64,000 nucleotides of DNA from Mariniblastus sp. (GTDB lineage Bacteria > Planctomycetota > Planctomycetia > Pirellulales > Pirellulaceae), in assembly GCA_022447555.1 (NCBI GenBank), contig JAKVBF010000009.1, forward strand, positions 62,001 to 126,000. The letters are read 5' to 3'. The notes below the pieces were generated by a model. The model saw only the letters and a list, made by a program, of their open reading frames with translations, searched no databases and was not told the DNA's origin. Both the position numbers and the translations under genes were made by a program. Below, one piece after another: positions 17,988-26,426 of the stretch. Within the stretch, counting starts at the first letter, position 1. Each line of letters begins with the position of its first letter.

Positions 17988-20024
17988 ATGACCACCTCGG
18001 CCGTTGATACACGACACTTGGCGATTAATACCATTCGAACGTTGTCGATGGATGCAGTTCAAAAGGCCAATAGCGGCCACCCAGGAACACCGATGGCCCT
18101 AGCGCCAGTCGCTTACTGTTTGTGGAATGAACACTTAAATTACGATCCACAAAATCCAACCTGGCCAGGGCGCGATCGGTTTGTCCTCTCATGCGGTCAT
18201 GCCTCGATGCTGCTGTATTCCATTTTACATCTGGCAGGCGTTAAGAATCCGGATGGCTCTCCTTCGATATCGATCGACGATATCAAAAATTTTCGACAAT
18301 TTGAGAGTCCCTGTGCTGGGCACCCCGAGCACGGTGAGGCTTCGGGCATCGAAACGACGACGGGACCGCTGGGGCAGGGGATCGCCAATTCGGTTGGAAT
18401 GGCCATTTCTGGAAAGTGGATGGACGGGCGTTATGATTTCACCGGATGCAATTTCGACGTCTATGCCATTTGTAGTGATGGCGATGTCATGGAAGGAGTG
18501 GGCTGCGAAGCGGCTTCTCTGGCCGGACATCTTAAACTCGATAATCTATGTTGGATCTATGATGACAACGAGATCACGATCGAAGGACGGACCGAGTTGG
18601 CATACAGTGAAGATGTCGCCGCCAAATTCGAAAGCATGGGATGGGCAACGGTGACGGTCGAAGACGCAAATGATCTCGACGTGATTAACGCCGCCTTCGA
18701 GCAATTTAAAGGAACGACGGACAAGCCAACGCTCATCATATTGAAAAGTATCATCGGCTACGGAGCGCCGAATAAACAGGACACGGCCTCGGCTCACGGC
18801 TCACCGTTGGGGGAAGACGAGATCGCATTGGCCAAGGAGGCATATGAATGGGCGGGCGAAAAATTTGCGGTTCCCCCGGGGGTAACGGAGTTGTTCGCTG
18901 ATAATTTGGCGCGTCGCGGGAGTGCGGCCTTTGCTCAGTGGCAAACAAAATGGACGGAGTTTCGTTCGTCCAACCCCGAGGCGGCCAACGATCTACAAAG
19001 TATCTTCGATCGCCGCTTGCCGGAGGGTTGGGAAGCGGCATTGCCCGTGTTCCCAGCCGATGAAAAGGGGCTGGCGACACGCAGTTCGTCAGGAAAGGTG
19101 TTGAATGCTGTCGCCAAGGAAATTGAATGGATGATTGGTGGTTCGGCCGATTTAGCTGGGTCCAATAAATCGCTGATTGAAAGTGAGGACGCGGGGCATT
19201 TTAGTAGTGGTGATTTTGCCGGACGAAATTTTCATTTCGGTATCCGAGAACATGCCATGGCTTCGATCTGCAATGGGATGGCGTTATCCGGTATTCGGAG
19301 TTACGCCGCGACATTCGCCGTGTTCACCGATTACATGCGTCCTGCGATGCGGTTGAGCGGATTAATGAAACAACCTGTCCTATACATTCTGACCCATGAT
19401 TCGATCGGGTTGGGAGAAGATGGTCCGACGCATCAACCGGTAGAGCATCTAGCCTCGTGTCGAGCGATTCCAAATTTATTGGTCATGCGGCCAGCTGACG
19501 CCAATGAAGTCTCTCAGTGTTACGGTGCCGCAGTGAGTGATCTCGCTCGTCCAACCGCCATGTTTTTAACCCGTCAAAATGTTCCAACCTATAATCGAAC
19601 GGAATTGGGTGATGCCAGCGGAACGCGGCGTGGTGCGTATGTGCTCAAAGATACCGATGGGGTTCCTGACGTTATTCTGATGGGGACTGGGAGCGAAGTT
19701 GAGATTTGTATGCAAGCGGCTGCGATGTTAGAGCAAGAGAAGATTAGCGCACGAGTTGTGAGCGTCCCCTGTTTTGAGTTGTTTGAGGAACAATCGACCG
19801 AATACCGTGAGTCGGTATTGCCGAGCTCCGTCAGCGCTCGAGTTGCGGTAGAGGCGGGAATCGAAATGGGCTGGCACCGTTTGCTTGGAGCCGACGGAAG
19901 GTTTGTTGGGATGTCCGGTTTCGGGGCTTCTGCTCCGTTTGAGGAGCTGTACGAGCACTTTGGTATAACACCTGAAAAAACGTGCCAAGCAGCACGCGAA
20001 CTGGTCGCTGCCATTCACAATTGA
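17988..20024 (+). CDS. tkt: Transketolase
   Basis: A 678-residue thiamine-diphosphate enzyme moving two-carbon ketol units between sugar phosphates in the pentose phosphate pathway; the length is normal. NSGHPGTPMALAP near residues 28-40 starts the family signature. CSDGDVMEG near 163-171, ending with the asparagine in YDDNEI, is the thiamine-diphosphate and metal motif. GSADLAGSNKS near 387-397, FGIREHAM near 417-424 and the pyrimidine-domain stretch GLGEDGPTHQP near 472-482 are all present. AAAGG precedes the ATG. The gene is monocistronic by spacing. Confidence 0.97.
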   Translation: MTTSAVDTRHLAINTIRTLSMDAVQKANSGHPGTPMALAPVAYCLWNEHLNYDPQNPTWPGRDRFVLSCGHASMLLYSILHLAGVKNPDGSPSISIDDIKNFRQFESPCAGHPEHGEASGIETTTGPLGQGIANSVGMAISGKWMDGRYDFTGCNFDVYAICSDGDVMEGVGCEAASLAGHLKLDNLCWIYDDNEITIEGRTELAYSEDVAAKFESMGWATVTVEDANDLDVINAAFEQFKGTTDKPTLIILKSIIGYGAPNKQDTASAHGSPLGEDEIALAKEAYEWAGEKFAVPPGVTELFADNLARRGSAAFAQWQTKWTEFRSSNPEAANDLQSIFDRRLPEGWEAALPVFPADEKGLATRSSSGKVLNAVAKEIEWMIGGSADLAGSNKSLIESEDAGHFSSGDFAGRNFHFGIREHAMASICNGMALSGIRSYAATFAVFTDYMRPAMRLSGLMKQPVLYILTHDSIGLGEDGPTHQPVEHLASCRAIPNLLVMRPADANEVSQCYGAAVSDLARPTAMFLTRQNVPTYNRTELGDASGTRRGAYVLKDTDGVPDVILMGTGSEVEICMQAAAMLEQEKISARVVSVPCFELFEEQSTEYRESVLPSSVSARVAVEAGIEMGWHRLLGADGRFVGMSGFGASAPFEELYEHFGITPEKTCQAARELVAAIHN

Positions 20025-20104
20025 CGACTTTGCCGTTTGAAATGTTGAATCTTGATTTTACCATCGGATTTAGTGTGACAGGCGCTGAGTCATCGTCAAA
20101 CGGA

Positions 20105-20163
20105 CCACAGGATGCGTTCGGCCACAGGATGCGTTCGGCCACAGGATGCGTTCGGCCACAGGA
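20105..20163. repeat. 17-bp direct tandem repeat, 3.5 copies
   Basis: The unit CCACAGGATGCGTTCGG occurs three times without mismatch at 20105-20121, 20122-20138 and 20139-20155, followed by a partial copy to 20163. It lies in the gap between transketolase and the first CmoB-like methyltransferase, about 70 bases before the latter's start. A 17-base unit is not a multiple of three and the region is noncoding. It could be a slippage-prone tract or a set of regulator sites. Confidence 0.95.
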
Positions 20164-20230
20164 AGGTTGGCTCCGGGAGGTCGCGGAGATCGTTTAAAAA
20201 ATTGAAAAACAAGCAGGAGTACCGCCTACG

Positions 20231-21013
20231 ATGAACAATGAAGAGTTGATCGAACAAATTCGCGCCATGCGACCGTGGCATCATGATATCGAGGTCAATC
20301 AAACGCTAAGTACGGGCAAGGTGTTTTCTCCCGATGGGACTCTGTTGCCAGCCGATAACGACAAGGTGAGTATGATTTCACCGAGAGGGCGTTTCGAGTC
20401 TCGTGCGAACAAGCTTTACCCCGACGGTATGGCGGGCAAGCGGTTCTTGGATTGTGCCTGCAATGCAGGAGCTTACTGTTTTTACGCCCGCGAGCTGAAC
20501 GCCGAAATGTCCTACGGTTTTGACGTCCGGAAGCATTGGATTGATCAAGCCAAGTTCGTTCAAGAAAACCGTGATGGTTTTCCAGCGGACCGTATTGAAT
20601 TTCAGGAAATGGATCTTTACGACCTTCCTAGCCAAGATTTGCAACCTTTTGATTTCACCTATTTCAGTGGGATCTTTTATCATCTCCCCGATCCTGTGAC
20701 TGGCCTTAAAATTGCGGCCGATTTGACCCAAGATGTTTTGTTACTCAATACAGCGGCCGTTCCTGAATCAGAAAATCCACTGGGGATGTCCATGGTTTAC
20801 GAAAGCGTCGACTTGGTCATGTCTGGCGTTCACCGGTTGGCGTGGTTTCCCAACGGACCTGAAATTCTGGTGGAAATCCTCAAGTGGCTGGGGTTTAAAG
20901 AGATGAAACTGACCAAGGATGTGATCAATCACAAAAACCGCCGTCGTCTCGAGATTATTGCGGCTCGAGAAAAAGGGCGGCTCTCTGAATTGTCGGGGCA
21001 TGATTTAACCTAA
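20231..21013 (+). CDS. CmoB-like (DUF1698) SAM methyltransferase, copy 1
   Basis: A 260-residue methyltransferase. FLDCACNAGAYCFYA near residues 73-87 is motif I, with an unusual Cys-Ala-Cys-Asn in place of the D/E-x-G-x-G pattern. YGFDVRKHWIDQA near 95-107 is motif II. FTYFSGIFYHLPDP near 141-154 corresponds to the GVLYH-type motif of CmoB and DUF1698 relatives. CmoB itself carboxymethylates a tRNA wobble uridine using carboxy-SAM, but distant relatives have other or unknown substrates. A related gene follows 233 bases downstream. RBS candidates near AGCAGGAG precede the ATG. Confidence 0.8.
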   Translation: MNNEELIEQIRAMRPWHHDIEVNQTLSTGKVFSPDGTLLPADNDKVSMISPRGRFESRANKLYPDGMAGKRFLDCACNAGAYCFYARELNAEMSYGFDVRKHWIDQAKFVQENRDGFPADRIEFQEMDLYDLPSQDLQPFDFTYFSGIFYHLPDPVTGLKIAADLTQDVLLLNTAAVPESENPLGMSMVYESVDLVMSGVHRLAWFPNGPEILVEILKWLGFKEMKLTKDVINHKNRRRLEIIAAREKGRLSELSGHDLT

Positions 21014-21246
21014 TGGGCTGGGGCAGCTGAAGATGGGAATGACTCGGCTTCTTGTCCTCACTCGCACGCTAGCACTCTTTCATGGCCTCGACCGGCCAGC
21101 TGATATTGGTTCACCCATTGGAATGTGTTATTTTTTTGTCGCATGATTCCAAGATTGATTTGGCATCGTGAAGGCATGCTTGAGCATGGATCTTTAACGC
21201 TCGAGTACCAACCCGCATCCATTGGCGTTATTGAAATGAGGTCACA

Positions 21247-22062
21247 ATGTCCACCGACACTCCCGTAAAACCCCAAGTGAATGAAGCCTTGGTCAAAAAG
21301 ATTCAGGACTTGGGGCCGTGGCATATGAACATCCAACTCACCGAGGACTTGAACACAGGTCAGGTGTTTTCTAATGAAGGTGAAGTCTATCATCGGCCTT
21401 CCAATGCGGGTGTTAGCCTGTTGAATTTAAGAGACGGCTTTTTAGATTTGATGAAGCGTTTGTATCCAGAAGGTTTGGGTGACAAAAGATTTTTGGATTG
21501 TGCTTGCAACGCGGGTGGTTATTGTTTCTGGGCTCGCGAAATGAATGCAAAAGCGGCGTTCGGGTTTGACGTTCGCGAACACTGGATCCAACAAGCCCGT
21601 TTTGTGAAGAACCATCGCGTTGTTGGTCCGACCGACGGGATTGGATTTCAGGTCAAAGACTTGTATGACTTGCCGAAGTTGGAGATGAACCCTTTCGACA
21701 TCACTATCTTTAAAGGGATTTTTTATCATCTCCCCGACCCCATCACGGGGCTGAAGATTGCCGCTGACATGACCAATGAGGTGATGCTTTTCAACACCTC
21801 AACGACTTGGGGCGAAAAGGACGGATACATGAAATCGGGTTGGGAAAGCCGTGAAAATGTGATGTCCGGTGTGCACGGTCTAAAATGGTACCCCACCGGC
21901 CCTAAAGTAATGGGTGATATCCTTCGCTGGTTGGGTTTCAAGGAGATGAAGTTGATGTTTTACAAGCAGCAGTACGATCAGCCCCAGTTAGGCCGTACCG
22001 AAATCATTGCCTCCAAAGTCGAAGGTAAGCTTGATGCCATCGGCGGCGAGTGGTTGACTTAG
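21247..22062 (+). CDS. CmoB-like (DUF1698) SAM methyltransferase, copy 2
   Basis: A 271-residue paralog of the preceding gene. It shares the opening PWHxxI, GKxFSxxG and KLYP/RLYP elements, FLDCACNAG near residue 80, GFDVREHWI, KGIFYHLPDPITGLKIAAD, VMSGVHxLxWxPxGPxI and WLGFKEMKL. The two are clearly a tandem duplication that has diverged. Differences cluster in the segment around residues 180-200 and at the C-terminus, which could change the substrate. The start ATG follows AAATGAGGTCACA (AGG about 6 bases upstream). It is convergent with the PQQ-propeller gene. Confidence 0.8.
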   Translation: MSTDTPVKPQVNEALVKKIQDLGPWHMNIQLTEDLNTGQVFSNEGEVYHRPSNAGVSLLNLRDGFLDLMKRLYPEGLGDKRFLDCACNAGGYCFWAREMNAKAAFGFDVREHWIQQARFVKNHRVVGPTDGIGFQVKDLYDLPKLEMNPFDITIFKGIFYHLPDPITGLKIAADMTNEVMLFNTSTTWGEKDGYMKSGWESRENVMSGVHGLKWYPTGPKVMGDILRWLGFKEMKLMFYKQQYDQPQLGRTEIIASKVEGKLDAIGGEWLT

Positions 22063-22087
22063 ATGGCTTGAATTACGGGCTGAGGCT

Positions 22088-23425
22088 TCACTCGACGGAG
22101 CCAATCAGAAAGCAGGCAAGCTCCGCCTCACCGTTGATTGCATTTGACCGAGCCAGAAGCCTTCCGTTAGAGAGTGCGGGCATGGCCCGCGACTTTCCTT
22201 CAAAAAGGCGGGTCTGGTAAATGCGTTCAAAGGCCTTGGGATTTGCCTTTAGGATGTGTAGTTGGCCTGTATGGTCAAGAACAACTATCTTGTCGTTGAC
22301 AAGAATGCAGTGGCCCACCGGAAAATTCTCCTCGACCCATTCCGTCGTTTGGGTTGAGGGGTCCAAGCATCGAAAGCTACCGGTGCGATGATCTTCTCGA
22401 CCGGCGGTTCCAAAGAGTTTTCCCTGTGAGAGAATCGGGGTCGAGTACTGACTCTCGAAATTGTTAGCATCGCTCCAAAGTTCCCTAATGCCGGTCGTGG
22501 ACGGAGCCAGGTAGCGTGCACCGATTCCGTAAGACGCGGTCAGGAAAATCTTATTTCCGATGGCGACTGGCATAGCACCGTTCACTGTTGGACCTCGATC
22601 ACCAAACGGGAATTCAAAGGCGACTTGACCGGTGGCCGGGTTTAACCCAAAAAATTTGAGTCGAGAAACCAGCATGACCGTTGGTTTGCCGTCGGTGTTG
22701 GTTACGATGGGAGACGAATAACTCGAGCGTTGATCAGTGGCTGTCCACTGCGTCTCTCCTGTTTTCAAATCGAACGCAACGACACCCGCGTCGCGTCCAC
22801 CTACATTGACGATCAAAGCATCGCTAACAATGATTGGCGTACTTCCAAACCCAAAATAACCTGAAGGTGCCCTGAATTCCGTCGACGCACTGCGGGACCA
22901 GATTTCTGAACCATCAGCCATGTTAAGGCAGAAGAGTTCGCCGGCGGCGTCGAAAAGATAAACGTTCCCATTGTGAATGATGGGGACTGCTTTGGGTCCG
23001 GTATCCGGGTCGATTCCCCCGCTTCTGTATTTTGCTGGTAATTTCGTCTTCCAGTATATAGAACCGTCTCTTAGAGACAGGCACTCGACCCATTGATCGG
23101 ATCGAATACGATGGAAGACGACGACCCGATCGCCCTCCACGACGGGCCCTGAATAGCCTTGGCCGATTGGATGAGACCAGACTTTTTTTAACCCATCTTC
23201 GGGGAAGGATCTTAATAGCGTCTCGTTTTCGCTGATTCCATTGCGGTTTGGCCCCATAATTTGCGGCCAATTTTGGGCGGCTGCTGATGGGGCTAGTGCG
23301 CCGGTTGACCCCGTAATCAGAAGAGTGGTCAATACGAACAGGAAACCGACCTGGTTTGAGACCGTTCGACGTGGACGCGTGGGTCCCTGCGCGGTTATGA
23401 TGCGATCATTCAGTTTTGGTTCCAT
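22088..23425 (-). CDS. Secreted PQQ-like beta-propeller repeat protein
   Basis: A propeller protein of the PQQ/BamB-like class that is very common in planctomycetes. The first mature residues NWPQIMGPNRNGIS are the usual planctomycete opening after the signal peptide. Repeats such as GSIYWKTKLP, GSEIWSRSAST and GETQWTATDQ mark the blades. The frame opens at 23482, but ATG 23425 (446 residues) still leaves a full signal peptide and avoids overlap with the divergent gene. AAGGG lies about 11 bases before it. Function is unknown; it lacks the catalytic residues of a quinoprotein dehydrogenase as far as I can see. Confidence 0.85.
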   Translation of the reverse strand: MEPKLNDRIITAQGPTRPRRTVSNQVGFLFVLTTLLITGSTGALAPSAAAQNWPQIMGPNRNGISENETLLRSFPEDGLKKVWSHPIGQGYSGPVVEGDRVVVFHRIRSDQWVECLSLRDGSIYWKTKLPAKYRSGGIDPDTGPKAVPIIHNGNVYLFDAAGELFCLNMADGSEIWSRSASTEFRAPSGYFGFGSTPIIVSDALIVNVGGRDAGVVAFDLKTGETQWTATDQRSSYSSPIVTNTDGKPTVMLVSRLKFFGLNPATGQVAFEFPFGDRGPTVNGAMPVAIGNKIFLTASYGIGARYLAPSTTGIRELWSDANNFESQYSTPILSQGKLFGTAGREDHRTGSFRCLDPSTQTTEWVEENFPVGHCILVNDKIVVLDHTGQLHILKANPKAFERIYQTRLFEGKSRAMPALSNGRLLARSNAINGEAELACFLIGSVE

Positions 23426-23463
23426 CTTAGGTGTTTCCCTTGCGTCCATGGTCATCTTGGTTA

Positions 23464-24525
23464 TTGAGTGGTCAAAAGGCATTCAGCCGTAGTAAACGCG
23501 GATGGTGGGCGGGTGTTGCCGTGGCAATGTTAGCCTCTATTCTGATTTTACTTGGGGTGATCTGGCTTGTGACCACTGTAACACTGGTCGTTCTGTACTC
23601 GACGTCGCAGGGCCTCTATATGACCGTACCCTTTTTCATTTTGCAACTACTGTTAGCGGTGGCGATGATTGGAATTGGGACCTATCTGGTTGTGGTTTCC
23701 GTTTGGAAACTGAGCGGTTCCGTTGAGCGTCGTGGGGCTTTGATTTCTCAAGCTAACGAAATCGATTTACTGAAAGATTTTCGTCGGGTTCGCGAAAAGA
23801 TGCCTACGGTTCCAGTGAATTCGATCACCCCAAGTCCTGGAAGTGAGTTAGCCTATCGGCTGTATGCATCACGTCGGAATTTATGGGGATTGGTTGGTGC
23901 AGCTTGCATTTTCATACTGTTCGTGGCATTGACTGCAGTGTTGATAATCGTCGCCTATAATAATTTTTTGGAGCGCCCGGCGTCCCAAGATTACTCTGAT
24001 TACTCAGCCGCCGGTTTAGCGATTCCTTTTTTGATAGCGTCTGTTTGGGCGTTCGCTTACTTTGTCCGTCAGTTGCTGAAACTAACGAGTATTGGGCCTA
24101 CAGTCCTTGAGATATCAGACTATCCTGTTGCTCCTGGTGGCGTTTACCAGATCCAGCTGTCCCAATCCGGCCGTTTGCGTATACAATTACTAGATATCAC
24201 GTTGGTTTGTTACGAAGAGGCGACATTCAAACAGGGGACGAATATACGGACCGAGCGAAAATCTGTTTACTCTCAACGTCTATTTCGTCGCCGAGGGGTC
24301 AATGTTGATGCCAGTCGCTCGTTTCAGACCGAATTTGATATGCAAGTTCCTGTGGGCGCTATGCATTCGTTTGTTTCAGATAGTAATCGGGTTCAATGGA
24401 AAATCGAGATTTACGGACAAGCCAAAGGGTTTCCAAGGGTAAAACGAAGTTTCGAGTTAATCGTTTTGCCTCAAGACCTTGGTCTAGCCGAACCCAATCC
24501 AGATCGGAGGCTCGGAGCGAATTGA
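23464..24525 (+). CDS. Membrane protein of unknown function, first gene of a three-gene unit
   Basis: The frame opens with GTG 23431, but TTG 23464 fits better with the divergent neighbour; no start has a good ribosome binding site. The protein has about 353 residues. It has two N-terminal transmembrane helices (roughly 15-45 and 50-75), a charged cytoplasmic stretch, and two more helices (roughly 140-165 and 185-205). A C-terminal beta-rich domain follows (PVAPGGVYQIQLSQSG onward), looking like an arrestin-type sandwich. The stop overlaps the start of the next gene (TTGA), implying translational coupling. I do not recognise a named family. Confidence 0.72.
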   Translation: MSGQKAFSRSKRGWWAGVAVAMLASILILLGVIWLVTTVTLVVLYSTSQGLYMTVPFFILQLLLAVAMIGIGTYLVVVSVWKLSGSVERRGALISQANEIDLLKDFRRVREKMPTVPVNSITPSPGSELAYRLYASRRNLWGLVGAACIFILFVALTAVLIIVAYNNFLERPASQDYSDYSAAGLAIPFLIASVWAFAYFVRQLLKLTSIGPTVLEISDYPVAPGGVYQIQLSQSGRLRIQLLDITLVCYEEATFKQGTNIRTERKSVYSQRLFRRRGVNVDASRSFQTEFDMQVPVGAMHSFVSDSNRVQWKIEIYGQAKGFPRVKRSFELIVLPQDLGLAEPNPDRRLGAN

Positions 24526-24926
24526 AACGGCCACGGATCAAAATCAGTCTGGGAGATGAAAGGCTTACCTACCGCCCGGGTGATGTCATGATTGGCCAGT
24601 ACATGATTGACCCAGTGGATGACGATAAAATCGTGGCGGTAGAGTCCTCTGTGATTTGGTTGACTGATGGAAAAGGAGAGGGGGATATGGGCGTTCACTT
24701 TTTCGATCGTCAAAAAGGTCCCTTTGACGTGGCGAAATTGCGTCAGCTAAAAAGATTTAGCACGGTACTTCCGGCAAGTCCTTTTTCTTATAATGGCACA
24801 ATGATTCGGGTTCGCTGGGCCGTTCGCATCCGCGTGTTTTTCGAGGTCGGCTCGGAACACACAGAAGATTTATATTTCCAGCTGGGCAATGTGATTAGTA
24901 GTTTGTCTCCGCCATCGGTGGAATGA
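24522..24926 (+). CDS. Arrestin-like beta-sandwich protein of unknown function
   Basis: The frame is open from 24396, but TTG 24522 overlaps the previous stop by four bases (TTGA) and is preceded by two GGAG-type sites, giving 134 residues. KISLGDERLTYRPGDVMIGQYMI is the kind of opening seen in arrestin-like or SpoOM-like proteins (short strand, YRPGD turn, long strand). VAVESSVIWLTDGKGEGDMGVHFF continues the sandwich. It resembles the C-terminal part of the preceding membrane protein, which suggests paired domains. The stop TGA is immediately followed by the ATG of the ATPase gene. Confidence 0.7.
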   Translation: MKRPRIKISLGDERLTYRPGDVMIGQYMIDPVDDDKIVAVESSVIWLTDGKGEGDMGVHFFDRQKGPFDVAKLRQLKRFSTVLPASPFSYNGTMIRVRWAVRIRVFFEVGSEHTEDLYFQLGNVISSLSPPSVE

Positions 24927-25541
24927 ATGGATTGGACTGCTAACAACCCCTTCGCGACGCATTACACCCAGACGGGGCGCCGATTTATTCCTCCGGAAGA
25001 TACGGCTGATGTAGCTACTTTAACCCAGTGCTTTTTGCGCAACGGACGGGTCGGCCAGATTGTGGGACCCCACGGTTGCGGCAAAACGAGTCTCGCCTAC
25101 GCGATGGCCCGTTCGATGTTCGGATCTTTTGGAAATATTCAATTTGCGGTGATTCGCAGGCAAAGTTGGCGAGGTAGGACGGTAGAGATCCTTTCCAATC
25201 TTCAGGGTAATGGCAGTGCCGATTTGCGAGTGGTTGATGGAATTGAAACCTTGTCGCATCTTCATCGTTGGTGTTTGGTCAAAAGTTGTCTTCGTCGAAA
25301 CGGTGCTTTGTTATTAACGACCCACCGTAAACTGTTGAGCCTCCCGTTGATTACGACGTTAAATCCAAGCCTGGGCCAATTTGAGAAAATTGTCACAGCG
25401 TTAAATAAACCCCCGACGACGAGGGTGCCAGCAGAGAAAATTCAAGAGGCTTTCGATCGACATGATGGTGATTATCGAGAGGGTTTGATGTATCTCTACG
25501 ATTTTTATCAGCATCAACGCGTTTCATCGCCTCTTTGTTGA
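24927..25541 (+). CDS. P-loop ATPase, third gene of the unit
   Basis: A 204-residue soluble protein with Walker A GPHGCGKTS near residues 46-54 and a Walker B-like LRVVDGIETL near 89-98 (hydrophobic strand then Asp). A sensor-like LLLTTHRKL near 127-135 follows. The small size and layout resemble planctomycete AAA/ExeA-like ATPases that work with membrane partners. It directly abuts the arrestin-like gene (TGAATG), and the three genes 23464-25541 are evidently one operon. The role is unknown; an energy-dependent membrane or envelope process is a guess. Confidence 0.78.
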   Translation: MDWTANNPFATHYTQTGRRFIPPEDTADVATLTQCFLRNGRVGQIVGPHGCGKTSLAYAMARSMFGSFGNIQFAVIRRQSWRGRTVEILSNLQGNGSADLRVVDGIETLSHLHRWCLVKSCLRRNGALLLTTHRKLLSLPLITTLNPSLGQFEKIVTALNKPPTTRVPAEKIQEAFDRHDGDYREGLMYLYDFYQHQRVSSPLC

Positions 25542-25658
25542 TAGGCGACTACCACCGGTCCGAATGCCGGATGCAGGTTGCCACTTTTTCATGAAGTTTG
25601 CGGGTTTCTCTGGAATGCCGCTTTTGACGTGTCATTAATTTTGTGTAGGAAGACTCTT

Positions 25659-26405
25659 ATGAATCGTATCTCAACGTTGGGTCTGTTAATGATGGCCTGG
25701 TGGTTTCCTGGGGCAGATGTTTTTGCTCAAGTGTCCGAGCGTCCGCAAATATCCGTCACAGGAACGGCCGTGACATGCGTTAACCCTGACGAAATTATCT
25801 GGTCCATTACAACCACGGATGAGGATCCAGATCTGACCAAAGCAAAAATTGCAAGTGATCAATCGGCGGCACGCGTTTTGGCCATTCGTGATCGCCTTAA
25901 GATTGCGCAAGAGCAATTGACCTCCGGTCGACTGCAAATCGAGAGGGTGGTCGAGCGCGTAGACGCAAAGCGAAATCTCGCTCCCGTAACGGTCTTCAAA
26001 CATTTTCGGATTCAGCGGGAATTCTCTATTAAACAAAAAGATCTCGACCGATTTGATGAGTTTCTTTCGGAGATCGTTGGCGGGCCGGTGGAAGGGAGTT
26101 TTCGTTACGAAACCTCTCAACGTTACGAACTTCGAAATGAAACGCGAATCAAAGCAGTTAAGCTTGCCAGACAGAAGGCTGTCGCGATGGCAGAGGCATT
26201 AGGCGTAGGGGTTGGAGAGCCTCTCAAGATCACCGAGTCGTCCAATGGCTGGCCACGAAATACGTCAAATTTCGCGTACAACCAAGTTCAGCAGAGAGGG
26301 GCGGCGGATCAAAGGGATGGGCAGTTGGTTCCCGATGCCATTGAGATCCAGATAAGTGTTCAAGTTGTGTTTGCGTTGCAGCCACCTGAGGCGGGTGATA
26401 AATGA
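25659..26405 (+). CDS. SIMPL-domain (DUF541) exported protein
   Basis: From ATG 25659 (AGGAAG 6 bases upstream) the protein has 248 residues, starting with a signal peptide ending in DVFAQ. The upstream open frame from 25578 would hide this signal. PQISVTGTAVTCVNPDEIIWSI is the usual first strand of SIMPL/DUF541 proteins. Long stretches of alternating strand and helix, with the ending NQVQQRGAADQ then IEIQISVQVVFAL, fit the family. The biochemical function is unclear; members are periplasmic or envelope-associated. It may be the last gene of the upstream operon, with a gap of about 117 bases. Confidence 0.85.
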   Translation: MNRISTLGLLMMAWWFPGADVFAQVSERPQISVTGTAVTCVNPDEIIWSITTTDEDPDLTKAKIASDQSAARVLAIRDRLKIAQEQLTSGRLQIERVVERVDAKRNLAPVTVFKHFRIQREFSIKQKDLDRFDEFLSEIVGGPVEGSFRYETSQRYELRNETRIKAVKLARQKAVAMAEALGVGVGEPLKITESSNGWPRNTSNFAYNQVQQRGAADQRDGQLVPDAIEIQISVQVVFALQPPEAGDK

Positions 26406-26426
26406 TGGGTGAAGTCAATGAGCTAA

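Noticed and set aside
20105-20163. Repeat array considered as a CRISPR
   Set aside because: The 17-bp units are directly adjacent with no spacers, so it is a simple tandem repeat; no cas gene is present.
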